Source: Pseudomonadota bacterium
Lineage (GTDB): Bacteria > Pseudomonadota > Gammaproteobacteria > Burkholderiales > Burkholderiaceae_C
Assembly (NCBI GenBank): GCA_023442945.1
Contig: JAEZWW010000107.1
Location: 62,001 to 126,000 of the forward strand
Length of the DNA stretch: 64,000 nucleotides
Reading direction: 5' to 3'
The position numbers were made by a program, and so were the translations under genes. Of this stretch, positions 32,886-41,031 are shown in pieces. The notes under the pieces were generated by a model. It did no database searches. It was given only the letters and a program-made list of their open reading frames with translations, and had not been told where the DNA came from. Every line of letters starts with the position of its first letter. Positions within the stretch are counted from its first letter, which is position 1.

Positions 32886-34946
32886 ATGTTCACCAAAATC
32901 CTGATCGCCAACCGGGGTGAGATTGCGTGTAGGGTCATCGCCACCGCCAAGAAAATGGGCATTGCCACCGTGGCCGTCTATTCCGATGCCGACCGCGACG
33001 CGCGCCACGTGCAGCTGGCCGACGAGGCCGTGCGCCTGGGCCCGCCGCCCTCGCGCGAGTCCTACCTGCTGGCCGACAAGATCATTGAAGCGGCCAAGCA
33101 GACCGGTGCGCAGGCCATTCACCCCGGCTACGGATTCTTGAGCGAAAACGAGGCTTTCGCCAAGCGCTGCGAAGACGAGGGCATTGCCTTCATCGGGCCC
33201 AAGGCGCATTCGATTGCGGCCATGGGCGACAAGATCGCGTCCAAGAAATTAGCGAACGAAGCCAAGGTCAACACCATCCCTGGCTACAACGACCCTATCC
33301 CCGACGCGGACCAGGCCGTCACGATCGCCAAGGACATCGGCTATCCGGTCATGATCAAGGCCAGCGCGGGCGGTGGCGGCAAGGGCTTGCGCGTGGCCTT
33401 CAACGACAAGGAAGCGTTGGAAGGCTTCACCGCCTGCCAGAACGAAGCGCGCAACAGCTTTGGCGACGACCGCATCTTCATCGAGAAATTTGTCGAGCAG
33501 CCACGCCACATCGAGATCCAGGTGCTGGGCGACAGCCACGGCAACGTGGTGTATTTGAACGAGCGCGAATGCTCCATCCAGCGCCGCCACCAGAAGGTGA
33601 TTGAAGAAGCGCCGTCGCCTTTTATCAGCGACGCCACGCGCAAGGCCATGGGCGAGCTGGCCGTGGCGCTGGCCAAGGCGGTGAAGTACCAGTCCGCCGG
33701 CACGGTCGAATTCGTGGTTGGCAAGGACCAGGACTTCTACTTCCTCGAGATGAATACCCGTCTGCAGGTCGAGCACCCGGTAACCGAGCTGATCACCGGC
33801 CTGGACCTGGTGGAGCAGATGATCCGCGTCGCCGCGGGCGAAAAGCTGGCTTTCACCCAGGCCGACGTCAAGCGCGAGGGCTGGGCCATCGAATGCCGCA
33901 TCAACGCCGAAGACCCGTTCCGCAACTTCCTGCCGTCCACCGGCCGCCTGGTGCGCTTTGAGCCGCCCGAGCAGAACCTGTTCCAGGGCCAGGCCACCAC
34001 CGACCTGGGCGTGCGCGTGGACACCGGCGTGGTCGACGGCGGCGAGATCCCGATGTACTACGACTCGATGATCGCCAAGCTCATCGTGCACGGCAAGGAA
34101 CGCAACGACGCCATTGCCCGCATGCGCGAAGCGCTCAACGGCTTCGTCATCCGCGGCGTGCAAAGCAACATCCCGTTCCAGGCCGCGCTGCTGGCGCACC
34201 CCAAGTTCGTCAGCGGCGACTTCAACACCGGCTTCATTGCCGAGCACTACGCCGACGGCTTCCGTGCCGAAGACGTGCCGCACGACGACCCGGACTTCCT
34301 GGTCGCGCTGGTGGCGCGCCTGCACATGTGGTACCGCAACCGCGCGCAGGGCCTGCAAGGCCAGTTCTGGGAAGGCTTCAAGCGCCTGCCGCGGCGCGAC
34401 TTCACCGTCTGCGTGCTGGGCCAGCAAGGTGCCAACCGCTATGTGCCCGTGACGCTGGGCGAGGTCGAGCTGGGCCAGCCCACCGACATCACCGTGCACG
34501 GCGCGCAGGGCGATCGCCGCTATGCCATCCGCATCGACCGTTTCGTGGGCGACGCGCGCGTGACCGGCACCGTCAATGGCCAGCCCTTCACCGTTCAGAT
34601 GGAGCGCGGCCACACGCGCAACCCGCTGGTCACGCGCGTCGCGCACAACGGCACGCAGCTGGACGCCATCGTCATGCACCCGCGCACGGCCGAGCTGCAC
34701 CAGCTCATGCCCTACAAGGCCCCGCCCGACATGAGCAAGTACGTCCTGTCGCCCATGCCCGGCCTGCTGGTGCAAGTGGCCGTCAAGCCCGGCCAGGAAG
34801 TCAAAGCCGGTGAACGCGTCGCCGTGATCGAAGCCATGAAGATGGAAAACGTGCTGTTCGCCAGCGCCGACGGCGTGGTGAAAGACGTGAAAGCCGAGCA
34901 GGGCGCCAGCCTGACGGTGGACCAGCCGATCGTGGAATTTGAGTGA
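32886..34946 (+). CDS. pccA: Propionyl/acetyl-CoA carboxylase alpha chain, biotin-carrying
   Basis: A 686-aa biotin-dependent carboxylase alpha chain. The N-terminal biotin carboxylase starts MFTKILIANRGEIACRVIATA, with IKASAGGGGKGLRVAF in the ATP-grasp part and QVEHPVTELITGLDLVEQ. A carboxyltransferase-binding (BT) region follows. The C-terminal biotinyl domain has EAMKMEN with the biotinylated Lys at residue 652, 34 residues from the end, as usual. Together with PccB it makes methylmalonyl-CoA. The start ATG at 32886 is preferred over the open upstream frame. Its 84-bp upstream gap suggests its own ribosome-binding site and possibly its own promoter. Confidence 0.95.
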   Translation: MFTKILIANRGEIACRVIATAKKMGIATVAVYSDADRDARHVQLADEAVRLGPPPSRESYLLADKIIEAAKQTGAQAIHPGYGFLSENEAFAKRCEDEGIAFIGPKAHSIAAMGDKIASKKLANEAKVNTIPGYNDPIPDADQAVTIAKDIGYPVMIKASAGGGGKGLRVAFNDKEALEGFTACQNEARNSFGDDRIFIEKFVEQPRHIEIQVLGDSHGNVVYLNERECSIQRRHQKVIEEAPSPFISDATRKAMGELAVALAKAVKYQSAGTVEFVVGKDQDFYFLEMNTRLQVEHPVTELITGLDLVEQMIRVAAGEKLAFTQADVKREGWAIECRINAEDPFRNFLPSTGRLVRFEPPEQNLFQGQATTDLGVRVDTGVVDGGEIPMYYDSMIAKLIVHGKERNDAIARMREALNGFVIRGVQSNIPFQAALLAHPKFVSGDFNTGFIAEHYADGFRAEDVPHDDPDFLVALVARLHMWYRNRAQGLQGQFWEGFKRLPRRDFTVCVLGQQGANRYVPVTLGEVELGQPTDITVHGAQGDRRYAIRIDRFVGDARVTGTVNGQPFTVQMERGHTRNPLVTRVAHNGTQLDAIVMHPRTAELHQLMPYKAPPDMSKYVLSPMPGLLVQVAVKPGQEVKAGERVAVIEAMKMENVLFASADGVVKDVKAEQGASLTVDQPIVEFE

Positions 34947-35139
34947 GGGGCGCCTCGGTCCGGGCTTGTTGATTGGCAGGTGATGAAGCGCCAAGCCAAC
35001 GTCCTGGCGGCACTGGGGTTGACCGTGTTTGTTCTGTCTTTCGGTTTCCCGACCCAAGCCGCGGGGCGTGGCCTGGATGCGCGGCGATGTCGAATGTTGA
35101 AGCGCGGCTGGACTTGGCTCAGCGTCAGGTGCGAAGCAC

Positions 35140-35436
35140 ATGACCACGACGCACACGCTCAGACTCCCCGTCCACGCCACTCCCGGCGCCAAACGCACCG
35201 AGGCCGCGGGCGCGCACGGCGACGCGCTGCGGGTCCGCCTGGGCGCGCCGCCGGTGGACGGCAAGGCCAATGCGGCGCTGATCGCCTGGGCGGTTGAAGC
35301 TTTTGGTGTGCCCAAGGCGCGCGTCGAACTGCTGCACGGCGCGACCGGGCGGCAGAAGGTGTTGGCGATTAGCTTTGACTCCGCCGATGCACTGGCCGCT
35401 GCGCAGACGCAGGTGGCGACGTGGATGGCTGGTTAG
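35140..35436 (+). CDS. DUF167 (YggU-family) protein
   Basis: A 98-aa protein of the universally spread DUF167/YggU family, of unknown function, with the core HATPGAKRTEAAGAHGDALR and the signature APPVDGKANAALIAWAVEAF (residues 46-65). The ATG at 35140 follows a GCGAAGC stretch, with a weak ribosome-binding site. Its 3' end is the junction with the AT-rich orphan gene that follows. No partner can be inferred. Confidence 0.85.
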   Translation: MTTTHTLRLPVHATPGAKRTEAAGAHGDALRVRLGAPPVDGKANAALIAWAVEAFGVPKARVELLHGATGRQKVLAISFDSADALAAAQTQVATWMAG

Positions 35437-36248
35437 TGCACGAGGATTCAGGTGTTGTAACCCAATTGGCGAAAAAACTTCCAGAGCAGAGTCGCTTCAA
35501 TACTTACTGGGATGTGATGAAATTGTTTAGCATTGAGAATCTCAATCTGTTGAATGACTTCAGTGGTGAGGGAGGGAGTGCGTTATTTTCAATTCTTAAG
35601 AGAGTCTCCTCTGAGGAAATTGTTGCTAACTACAACTACTACTGCGAACAATTGATCTTATTGAATACGGAAGGGCTTGCTGAAAAATTATTGCAAGATG
35701 AAATATGTTTGGATTCTACGGAATTTCTGAATTTTCGCGCTGCATCGATATTTGGTGGAAATGGCGTAATAGATCACTATATGAAGTCCGGAGGGGTTCC
35801 TTCAAATATTGTTGAGGCTGCGCATCAGCCCCATTTGGCGCACTCCCTGGACGCAAATGTACGCCAACTGCTTTCGTTGGCTTACTGGTCGCAGACACGC
35901 CTTTCATTGACTGGTTCCAGTGTAGATCAGGCTTCGGGGTTTGTTCGCCAAATTTTCTCTAAGCCGTTCTCGTTGCGTGACTCGGGCATGCCGTATAGAT
36001 ACCGGAAAGAGTTGGAAGAGGTTGGGCATAATGGTTTTTTTGTTTCGTCAGCGCATGTGGAAAATCTTGGTCTTGTTGAGGTGGGGCAGTTCATGTTGCA
36101 TAAAAAATATGGCCCATGTTTTATCTGTTGGATCAGGCGGGCAAATGAATTTTATGCGGGAGTGCTTCATAAGAATGGATATGGTCAATTCGCAATAACC
36201 GATAACGACAATAGCAATTTTTCATATTTGGATTGCTTGTTGTATTGA
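35421..36248 (+). CDS. AT-rich orphan gene, unknown function
   Basis: A 275-aa protein with no family recognised. Base composition changes sharply here: the stretch from about 35450 to 36340 is visibly AT-rich against very GC-rich neighbours, with codons such as TTA, AAA and ATT that are rare nearby, which points to recent transfer. The protein looks soluble; a charged middle part (RKELEEVGHNGFFVSSAHVE) and an aromatic/Asn-rich tail (AITDNDNSNFSYLDCLLY) are seen. Start is uncertain: GTG at 35421 or 35436 overlap or follow the DUF167 stop, and ATG at 35517 is a shorter option. A role as an immunity or toxin-linked protein is possible but not shown. Confidence 0.6.
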   Translation: MDGWLVHEDSGVVTQLAKKLPEQSRFNTYWDVMKLFSIENLNLLNDFSGEGGSALFSILKRVSSEEIVANYNYYCEQLILLNTEGLAEKLLQDEICLDSTEFLNFRAASIFGGNGVIDHYMKSGGVPSNIVEAAHQPHLAHSLDANVRQLLSLAYWSQTRLSLTGSSVDQASGFVRQIFSKPFSLRDSGMPYRYRKELEEVGHNGFFVSSAHVENLGLVEVGQFMLHKKYGPCFICWIRRANEFYAGVLHKNGYGQFAITDNDNSNFSYLDCLLY

Positions 36249-36371
36249 GTTTCAATAAAAATTTCTTGAGGTTGCATTGATCTTATTGACTTCAGAGAAT
36301 TGATGGAATATCGGTGGAAATGTGAATAGATGTCTCTGCTTTTTACCCCCTAGCAGGTACAGGACGCTCCA

Positions 36372-37541
36372 GTGAGCCTGCTTCACGTCACACGCTCGCC
36401 GACGCCCGTATCCGATGGACTTTTTGCCGCCGGCGCGCCTACGCTGGGCCGCCGCGCGCTGGGGCAGGCCGTGCTGGGCGCAGCCGGACTGGGCGTCGCG
36501 CCCGCCTGGGCGCAGCGCGCTACCACGCCAGCATCTGCCGACACCCCCGCGGCCCCCATTACTTGGCCCGCCACCGACCCCGTGCTGGCCGCCCGCCACC
36601 AGCGCGCCTTCGCCGGCATGGCGGCGCGCATCGACGCGCAGCTCACCGACGTGCAAAGCGCGGTCGCCGTGCAGCGCGGCCAGCTGGCTTTCGAGTACTA
36701 CCGCCGCCCCGGCGTGGCGCAGGACAGCCTGCAAGATACGCAGTCCGTCACCAAAAGCGTACTGGCCCTGCTGTTTGGCTGCGCGCTGGCCGATGGCGCG
36801 GTGCGCGGCACGAACGAGCTGGTGGCGCCGCGCCTGCCCGACATGCTGCGCATCAGCGACGAGCCGCGCCTGCGCCAGCTGCGGTTTGAACACCTCTTGA
36901 CCATGACGGCTGGCTGGGCCGGCGACCAGACCGCCCAGCGCGACCGCGACGACGACCTGCGCCAGATCGTGCGCCGCCCCTTTGTGGCCGCGCCCGGCGC
37001 GCGCTTTGCGTACGACAACGGCACGGCCAACCTGCTGGCGCTGGCGCTGGCCCGCGCCGTCGGCCGCCCGCTGGCCGACTACGCGCGTGACCGGTTGTTC
37101 GCGCCCCTGGGCATCAACGCGTTTGACTGGCGCCGCGGCGCGCAGGGCCACGCGCTGGGCGCTTTGGGCCTGTGGCTGCCCACGCGCGCCATGGCCCGCC
37201 TGGGCGAACTGGTGCTGGCCGATGGCCGCTGGGCCGGCCGCGCGCTGCTGCCCCCCGACTACGTGCGCCGCGCGACCGAGCGCCGCAACGCCGGCGGCGC
37301 GCCGCTGTTCGCCGCCTACGGCTACCTGTGGTGGGTGGCCAGCACCGCCGCGCCGCGCGGCGCCAGCGGCCGCACCGCCATGGCCAACGGTTACGGCGGG
37401 CAATGGATCTACGTCTACCCGCCGTTGCAACTGGTCGTCGCGGCCACCTCGCGCCGCACGCCCGAAAGCATGGCGCGCGGCCAGGCCGCCACGCTGATCC
37501 GCAGCGACATCCTCAGCGCCGTGCGCAAGAGCGGCGCATGA
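36372..37541 (+). CDS. Serine hydrolase, beta-lactamase/PBP-like family
   Basis: A 389-aa exported protein. A twin-arginine-like signal is present (RRALGQAVLGAAGLGVAPAW, residues 28-47). The Ser-x-x-Lys motif SVTK is at residues 125-128 and the Tyr-x-Asn motif YDNG at about 214-217, as in class C beta-lactamase and D-alanyl-D-alanine peptidase folds. The third motif is less clear but HGQ/GYGGQWIY near residue 336 may serve. Members include esterases and peptidases, so resistance to beta-lactams cannot be concluded. The GTG at 36372 is the start. It stands after the AT-rich gene and before a palindromic element. Confidence 0.82.
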   Translation: MSLLHVTRSPTPVSDGLFAAGAPTLGRRALGQAVLGAAGLGVAPAWAQRATTPASADTPAAPITWPATDPVLAARHQRAFAGMAARIDAQLTDVQSAVAVQRGQLAFEYYRRPGVAQDSLQDTQSVTKSVLALLFGCALADGAVRGTNELVAPRLPDMLRISDEPRLRQLRFEHLLTMTAGWAGDQTAQRDRDDDLRQIVRRPFVAAPGARFAYDNGTANLLALALARAVGRPLADYARDRLFAPLGINAFDWRRGAQGHALGALGLWLPTRAMARLGELVLADGRWAGRALLPPDYVRRATERRNAGGAPLFAAYGYLWWVASTAAPRGASGRTAMANGYGGQWIYVYPPLQLVVAATSRRTPESMARGQAATLIRSDILSAVRKSGA

Positions 37542-37551
37542 CGGAGCAATA

Positions 37552-37615
37552 CGCTATTTATTCAATAGCTGGCCGCGCAGGTGGTTGTAGGGCTGCAGGC
37601 CAATTTTCCTTGAAA
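37552..37615 (+). repeat. Dispersed palindromic element, copy 9
   Basis: Reads GCTATTTATTCAATAGCTGG, CCGCGCAGGTGGTTGTAGGG and ends with CAATTTTCCTTGAAA, the clearest single example of this orientation. TGGCC and GGCCA flank the core and can pair. It precedes the nicotinamidase gene. Confidence 0.9.
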
Positions 37616-37650
37616 CCCGATCCACCGAAGCCCTGCGCGACAATGCCCTG

Positions 37651-38391
37651 ATGCGCACCGCGCCGGCCGCTGCAACGACCGCCTCAACGCCCAGCCCGCA
37701 AGCCCCGAACACCCCCGCACCCACCGCCATGCCTGCCCCCGCACCCACCGCAGCGCCCCCCACCATGCCCGCCCACACCGCGCTGCTCGTCATCGACGTG
37801 CAGTACGGCTTCATGCCCGGCGGCGGCCTGCCCGTGGCCGATGGCGACGCCGTCGTGCCCGTCATCAACCGGCTGGCGCCGCACTTTGCCAACGTCGTCA
37901 TCACGCAAGACTGGCACCCGGCCGACCACATCTCGTTTGCCGCCAACCACCCCGGCCGCCAGCCCTTCGACACGCTTACGCTGCCCTATGGCCCGCAGGT
38001 GCTGTGGCCCACGCACTGCGTGCAAGGCACGCGCGACGCCGCCGTGCACGACGACCTGCACGCGCCGCAGGCGCAGCTGATCATCCGCAAAGGCTTTCAC
38101 CCCGCCGTCGACAGCTACTCCGCCTTCACCGAAGCCGACCGCAGCACCACCACCGGCCTGGCCGCTTACCTGCACGCGCGCGGCATCACCCACGTCGTGC
38201 TGTGCGGCCTGGCCACCGACTTCTGCGTCGCCTGGTCCGCATTGGACGCGCGCGCCGCCGGCCTGCACGCCACCGTGGTCGAAGACGCCTGCCGCGCCAT
38301 CGACCTGAACGGCTCGCTGAATAAAGCCTGGGCCGACATGGCCGCCGCCGGCGTGGTGCGCACCACGTCAGCTGCGTTGTTGAAAGTTTGA
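37651..38391 (+). CDS. pncA: Nicotinamidase/isochorismatase-family hydrolase
   Basis: A cysteine hydrolase that converts nicotinamide to nicotinate for NAD salvage. The core begins HTALLVIDVQYGFMPGGG with the catalytic Asp; metal-binding residues follow in ITQDWHPADHISFAANHPG, the Lys in LIIRKGFHPAVDSYSAF and the nucleophilic Cys in LCGLATDFCV. From 37651 the protein is 246 aa, with a Pro/Ala/Thr-rich N-terminal extension of 38 residues; the in-frame ATG at 37765 would give the standard length and may be the true start. The stop codon lies at the edge of a palindromic element. Confidence 0.88.
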   Translation: MRTAPAAATTASTPSPQAPNTPAPTAMPAPAPTAAPPTMPAHTALLVIDVQYGFMPGGGLPVADGDAVVPVINRLAPHFANVVITQDWHPADHISFAANHPGRQPFDTLTLPYGPQVLWPTHCVQGTRDAAVHDDLHAPQAQLIIRKGFHPAVDSYSAFTEADRSTTTGLAAYLHARGITHVVLCGLATDFCVAWSALDARAAGLHATVVEDACRAIDLNGSLNKAWADMAAAGVVRTTSAALLKV

Positions 38392-38451
38392 ATAAAAAAG
38401 GCCGCTGGCCCTACAGCCACCAGCGCGGCCAGCTATTGGTTTTGTAGTGAT
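38387..38451 (-). repeat. Dispersed palindromic element, copy 10
   Basis: Reads AAAAGGCCGCTGGCCCTACA, GCCACCAGCGCGGCCAGCTA and TTTTGTAGTG. GGCCGCTGG and CCAGCGCGGCC can pair, the best-formed hairpin of the family. The stop codon of the nicotinamidase lies at its left edge. Confidence 0.9.
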
Positions 38452-38472
38452 TTAACCCAGGCAAGGAACCTC

Positions 38473-38952
38473 ATGACCCGCCCCTTCAAAGTCCTCGGCA
38501 TCCAGCAAATCGCCATCGGCGGCCCCGACAAGCTCAAGCTGCAACAGCTGTGGGTCGACATGCTCGGCCTGGAAAAAACCGGCACCTTCCAGAGCGAGCG
38601 CGAAAACGTCGACGAAGACATCTGCGCCATCGGCACCGGCCCCTTCAAGGTGGAAGTGGACCTGATGCAACCCATCGACCCCGACAAGAAACCCGCCGTC
38701 CACACCACCCCGCTCAACCACATCGGCCTGTGGATCGACGACCTGCCCAAAGCCGTCGAATGGCTCACGTCCAAAGGCGTGCGCTTCGCCCCCGGCGGCA
38801 TCCGCCAAGGCGCGGCGGGCTACGACATCACCTTCTTGCACCCCAAGGCGAACGACGAGTTTCCGATTGCAGGGGAGGGGGTGTTGATTGAGTTGGTACA
38901 GGCGCCGCGGGAGGTGGTAGAGGCGTTTGGGAAGTTGGCGGGCGGTGGCTGA
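38473..38952 (+). CDS. VOC-family protein, possible methylmalonyl-CoA epimerase
   Basis: A 159-aa VOC fold protein: IQQIAIGGPDKLKLQQLWVD (residues 11-30), CAIGTGPFKVEVDLMQPIDP, NHIGLWIDDLPKAVEWLTSKGV and the C-terminal EGVLIELVQAP. The His in HIG and Glu in IELV fit metal ligands of methylmalonyl-CoA epimerase, which changes (S)- to (R)-methylmalonyl-CoA between PccAB and the mutase. The same family includes glyoxalases, and the gene is 3.5 kb from pccA, so the assignment is tentative. RBS AAGGAA precedes the ATG at 38473. Confidence 0.7.
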   Translation: MTRPFKVLGIQQIAIGGPDKLKLQQLWVDMLGLEKTGTFQSERENVDEDICAIGTGPFKVEVDLMQPIDPDKKPAVHTTPLNHIGLWIDDLPKAVEWLTSKGVRFAPGGIRQGAAGYDITFLHPKANDEFPIAGEGVLIELVQAPREVVEAFGKLAGGG

Positions 38953-39001
38953 ATTGGCCTCGCTGAATCCGTGTTCTCCACCTAACGCTGCCGGCGTCTT
39001 C

Positions 39002-39406
39002 GTGACCCACACGCGGTACACCGCGATGTACGCCTTGGCCGAGCGCGGCCAGACCGATGCACTGCTCGCGTGGCTGACCGCGCACGAACGCGAAACCGGC
39101 GACGCGGACGCCAAACACTGGGCGTTGGTCGCCGCAGCTGAAGCTAACCAGGTCGACACCGCTGAGGCGCTGATGGATGCCGGCGCCGATCCCAATGGAT
39201 CACCCACGCAACACGCCTACATCAAACCGCTGTGGAAGGCGGCCAAGCGCGGGCACCTAGCGATGGTTCAGCGCCTTGTCGCCAGGGGCGCGCGTGTGCA
39301 CGACACAGACGGGGCTGGCATGACGGCGTTGGCGTACGCGCAGCGGTACGGGCGAGCGGACGTGGTGGGGTATCTCGCCGCCTTTGATCAATCGGTGCGG
39401 CAGTAG
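39002..39406 (+). CDS. Ankyrin-repeat protein, about 134 aa
   Basis: Several ankyrin-type repeats are seen: TAMYALAERGQTDALLAWLT, WALVAAAEANQVDTAEALMD with AGADPN, LWKAAKRGHLAMVQRLVARG and TALAYAQRYGRADVVGYLAA. Ankyrin repeats mediate protein binding and are often present in immunity proteins. The start is unsure: GTG at 39002, ATG at 39026, or a TTG farther upstream that would overlap the VOC gene; no clear ribosome-binding site decides it. Convergent with the second ankyrin gene. Confidence 0.7.
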   Translation: MTHTRYTAMYALAERGQTDALLAWLTAHERETGDADAKHWALVAAAEANQVDTAEALMDAGADPNGSPTQHAYIKPLWKAAKRGHLAMVQRLVARGARVHDTDGAGMTALAYAQRYGRADVVGYLAAFDQSVRQ

Positions 39407-39502
39407 GCCAGTGTGCGAGCGCTTCTGCGGTGTTCAAAAGATCGTGTTGACGGGCCGCGGGCGCACCTATTTCCTCTTCCACGAATTCTCGGTAGAAGAG
39501 AG

Positions 39503-39967
39503 CTACTCCAGCTTGAATTTGGCTTGTGCGGCTCTTTCGCGCGCCGTCAAATGGAAGGTGCTATCGGCGATATCGACGGACGCGCCAGCCCGGTAAAGGG
39601 CATTTGCGATGTCGTAATTCCTGAATGCCATCGCGTAATTGATGGCGGTAAAGTCTTCCTGGGCCAGAACGTCAAGGTTCTTTTGATGCGCAAGCAGAAG
39701 CTGGGCCATCTTCAAATCGCCCCACTTTGAAACCATGTGAAGTGCATTGTCGCCAAGGTCGGTCGTGCTGTAGATGTTGGCGCCTCGCTCAAGGAGCAAT
39801 TTTGCAGCAGCGTGGCTTTTTTGCAGTACGGCGTGGATCAGCAAAGGATCTCCGACGCCTAGCGGATTTGCGTCTGGGTGAAAGAGGTCGAGATATTCAC
39901 CCAACTGGACCGTGTCGTTGTCGTAGGTGGCGCCGATGGCCGCCATGAACATATCCACGTCTTCCAT
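39503..39967 (-). CDS. Ankyrin-repeat protein, 154 aa
   Basis: A small cytosolic ankyrin protein with three repeats: DPLLIHAVLQKSHAAAKLLL plus ERGANIY, NALHMVSKWGDLKMAQLLLA and INYAMAFRNYDIANALYRAG. The N-terminus MEDVDMFMAAIGATYDNDTV is acidic. Base composition is clearly lower in GC than neighbours. It is encoded 49 bp beyond a WapI-type immunity gene on the same strand, and the pair may be remnants of a toxin-immunity locus. The ankyrin fold suggests binding to a partner that is not in the window. Confidence 0.78.
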   Translation of the reverse strand: MEDVDMFMAAIGATYDNDTVQLGEYLDLFHPDANPLGVGDPLLIHAVLQKSHAAAKLLLERGANIYSTTDLGDNALHMVSKWGDLKMAQLLLAHQKNLDVLAQEDFTAINYAMAFRNYDIANALYRAGASVDIADSTFHLTARERAAQAKFKLE

Positions 39968-40031
39968 ATTTCTCTTGTCGATTTCGGTTGGATGCCGTCA
40001 AGCCGGCGGTGCTTGGTTTCGCAAGTGAGGA

Positions 40032-40454
40032 CTACAGCAGACAAGCATCCAGCATCCGTTGGAGTGAATTGATCGACGCGTGCAACTCCGTCTGATCCAG
40101 CTCGAAAGCGAAGTGCAGCGCGTTGCCGTCGGACACGACCCGGCTGGTGGCCACGCCGGCCACGCGCAGGTGGCCGAGCGGGCTGCAGGTGAGGGTGAAT
40201 TCCAGCTGCTGCTCCAGCGCGGCGAAGACTGCTTCGCCCTTCAGGTCGCGGTACAGCCGTTCCAGGTCTTGCAGCAGTTGGCGCAATTCCACAGGCAGCA
40301 AGCTGGCCTCGAACCCGCCGGTGAAGCCGCCTGCGCTGACGTGCACTTCGCAGGGCAGCCATTGGTAGGCGTCACCGGGCGCTGGGGGAGGAAATGACCG
40401 GACAGTGATGGCCAGCTGTTCGGTCGGGGTGGCGCCGAGGACGAAGGGTTGCAT
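40032..40454 (-). CDS. WapI-family immunity-like protein
   Basis: A 140-aa protein that resembles WapI-type immunity proteins: a beta-rich region YQWLPCEVHVSAGGFTGGFE (residues 30-49), the helix ASLLPVELRQLLQDLERLYR and LEQQLEFTLTCSPLGHLRVA, ending with NALHFAFELDQTELHASINS. The family protects against secreted nuclease toxins of WapA type or similar polymorphic toxins. No toxin is next to it; it is either an orphan immunity gene or belongs to a lost locus. The ATG at 40454 is chosen over an upstream codon because the family begins there. Confidence 0.72.
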   Translation of the reverse strand: MQPFVLGATPTEQLAITVRSFPPPAPGDAYQWLPCEVHVSAGGFTGGFEASLLPVELRQLLQDLERLYRDLKGEAVFAALEQQLEFTLTCSPLGHLRVAGVATSRVVSDGNALHFAFELDQTELHASINSLQRMLDACLL

Positions 40455-40642
40455 GGGGGAGAGGTGTTCGTACCGTGCTCGCACTGTGCGGGGTGATGCG
40501 CCGCAGCGCATGTTCGCCGCGCTTTTGCGCTGGCGGGATGGGTCGCACTGTGCGCGGTGTTGATGGGCGCGGCCCGCGCGCCGGCTTGTTCGATCCCGCT
40601 CCTTGGTCTAAGGTGGGGCCAACGGATCTACGCACATCGCCC

Positions 40643-40819
40643 ATGAAACTTGTGAACATCCTGGCCGTTGCCGGAACCCTGGGTGCGCTGGTGCTCTACA
40701 TCAGCGGTCACCCTGCGGCGGCTGGCTTGCTCTTTGCGGTTTCCTGCTTGATCGAGCTGATCCACGCAGCGGTCACGGGCAAGCAACGGGTCCACGGCCC
40801 TTGGCGGTTCGCACGGTAG
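40643..40819 (+). CDS. Small membrane protein, 58 aa
   Basis: A short hydrophobic protein with two helices (NILAVAGTLGALVLYISGH and AAAGLLFAVSCLIELIHAAV) and a basic C-terminal tail (GKQRVHGPWRFAR). The family is not recognised. The ATG at 40643 is preferred over the longer open frame that starts at 40475, whose added part lacks protein-like features. It is divergent from the WapI-like gene. Confidence 0.5.
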   Translation: MKLVNILAVAGTLGALVLYISGHPAAAGLLFAVSCLIELIHAAVTGKQRVHGPWRFAR

Positions 40820-40842
40820 CGCAGATGCTGTGCCTTGGTGCT

Positions 40843-40908
40843 TGCTGCAAAACTCATAGCTGGTCGCGCAATACCCTCTGGGGCTGGAGGCCGATTTGGC
40901 TTGAAAAA
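40843..40908 (+). repeat. Dispersed palindromic element, copy 11 (diverged)
   Basis: Keeps CATAGCTGGTCGCGCA, GGGGCTGGAGGCCGATTTGG and CTTGAAAAA; the centre is altered. It lies about 190 bp before the effector-like gene. Confidence 0.65.
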
Positions 40909-40977
40909 GAAGGGCGCCGTGTGGTCGCCTTGCCCTTGACCCTGCGCAGGCCGCAGCCAGCCTCCTGCGGCTGAGCT

Positions 40978-41031
40978 GGTAGAACTACCTATGTACAGCG
41001 CGCCGATCACGCTGGGGTAGGTATCGCTACC
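40978..41031 (+). promoter_or_regulatory. Two related inverted repeats upstream of the effector-like gene
   Basis: GGTAGAACTACC at 40978-40989 and GGTAGGTATCGCTACC at 41016-41031 share the half sites GGTAG and CTACC, with centres 40 bp apart, close to four helical turns. They sit 65-118 bp before the ATG of the 41096 gene, where paired operator sites for a dimeric regulator would be expected. An AT-rich stretch that could hold the promoter follows. Confidence 0.45.

Noticed and set aside
34983..35297. Short open frame with a signal-peptide-like start (MKRQANVLAALGLTVFVLSF)
   Set aside because: After about 30 residues the frame turns into an out-of-frame reading of the DUF167 gene and of low-complexity Arg-rich sequence. 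It could be a remnant of an exported protein, but I cannot support it as a gene.
36372..37541. Antibiotic resistance call for the beta-lactamase-fold protein
   Set aside because: The SxxK and YxN motifs are shared with many esterases and peptidases, and nothing in the sequence points to beta-lactam hydrolysis.
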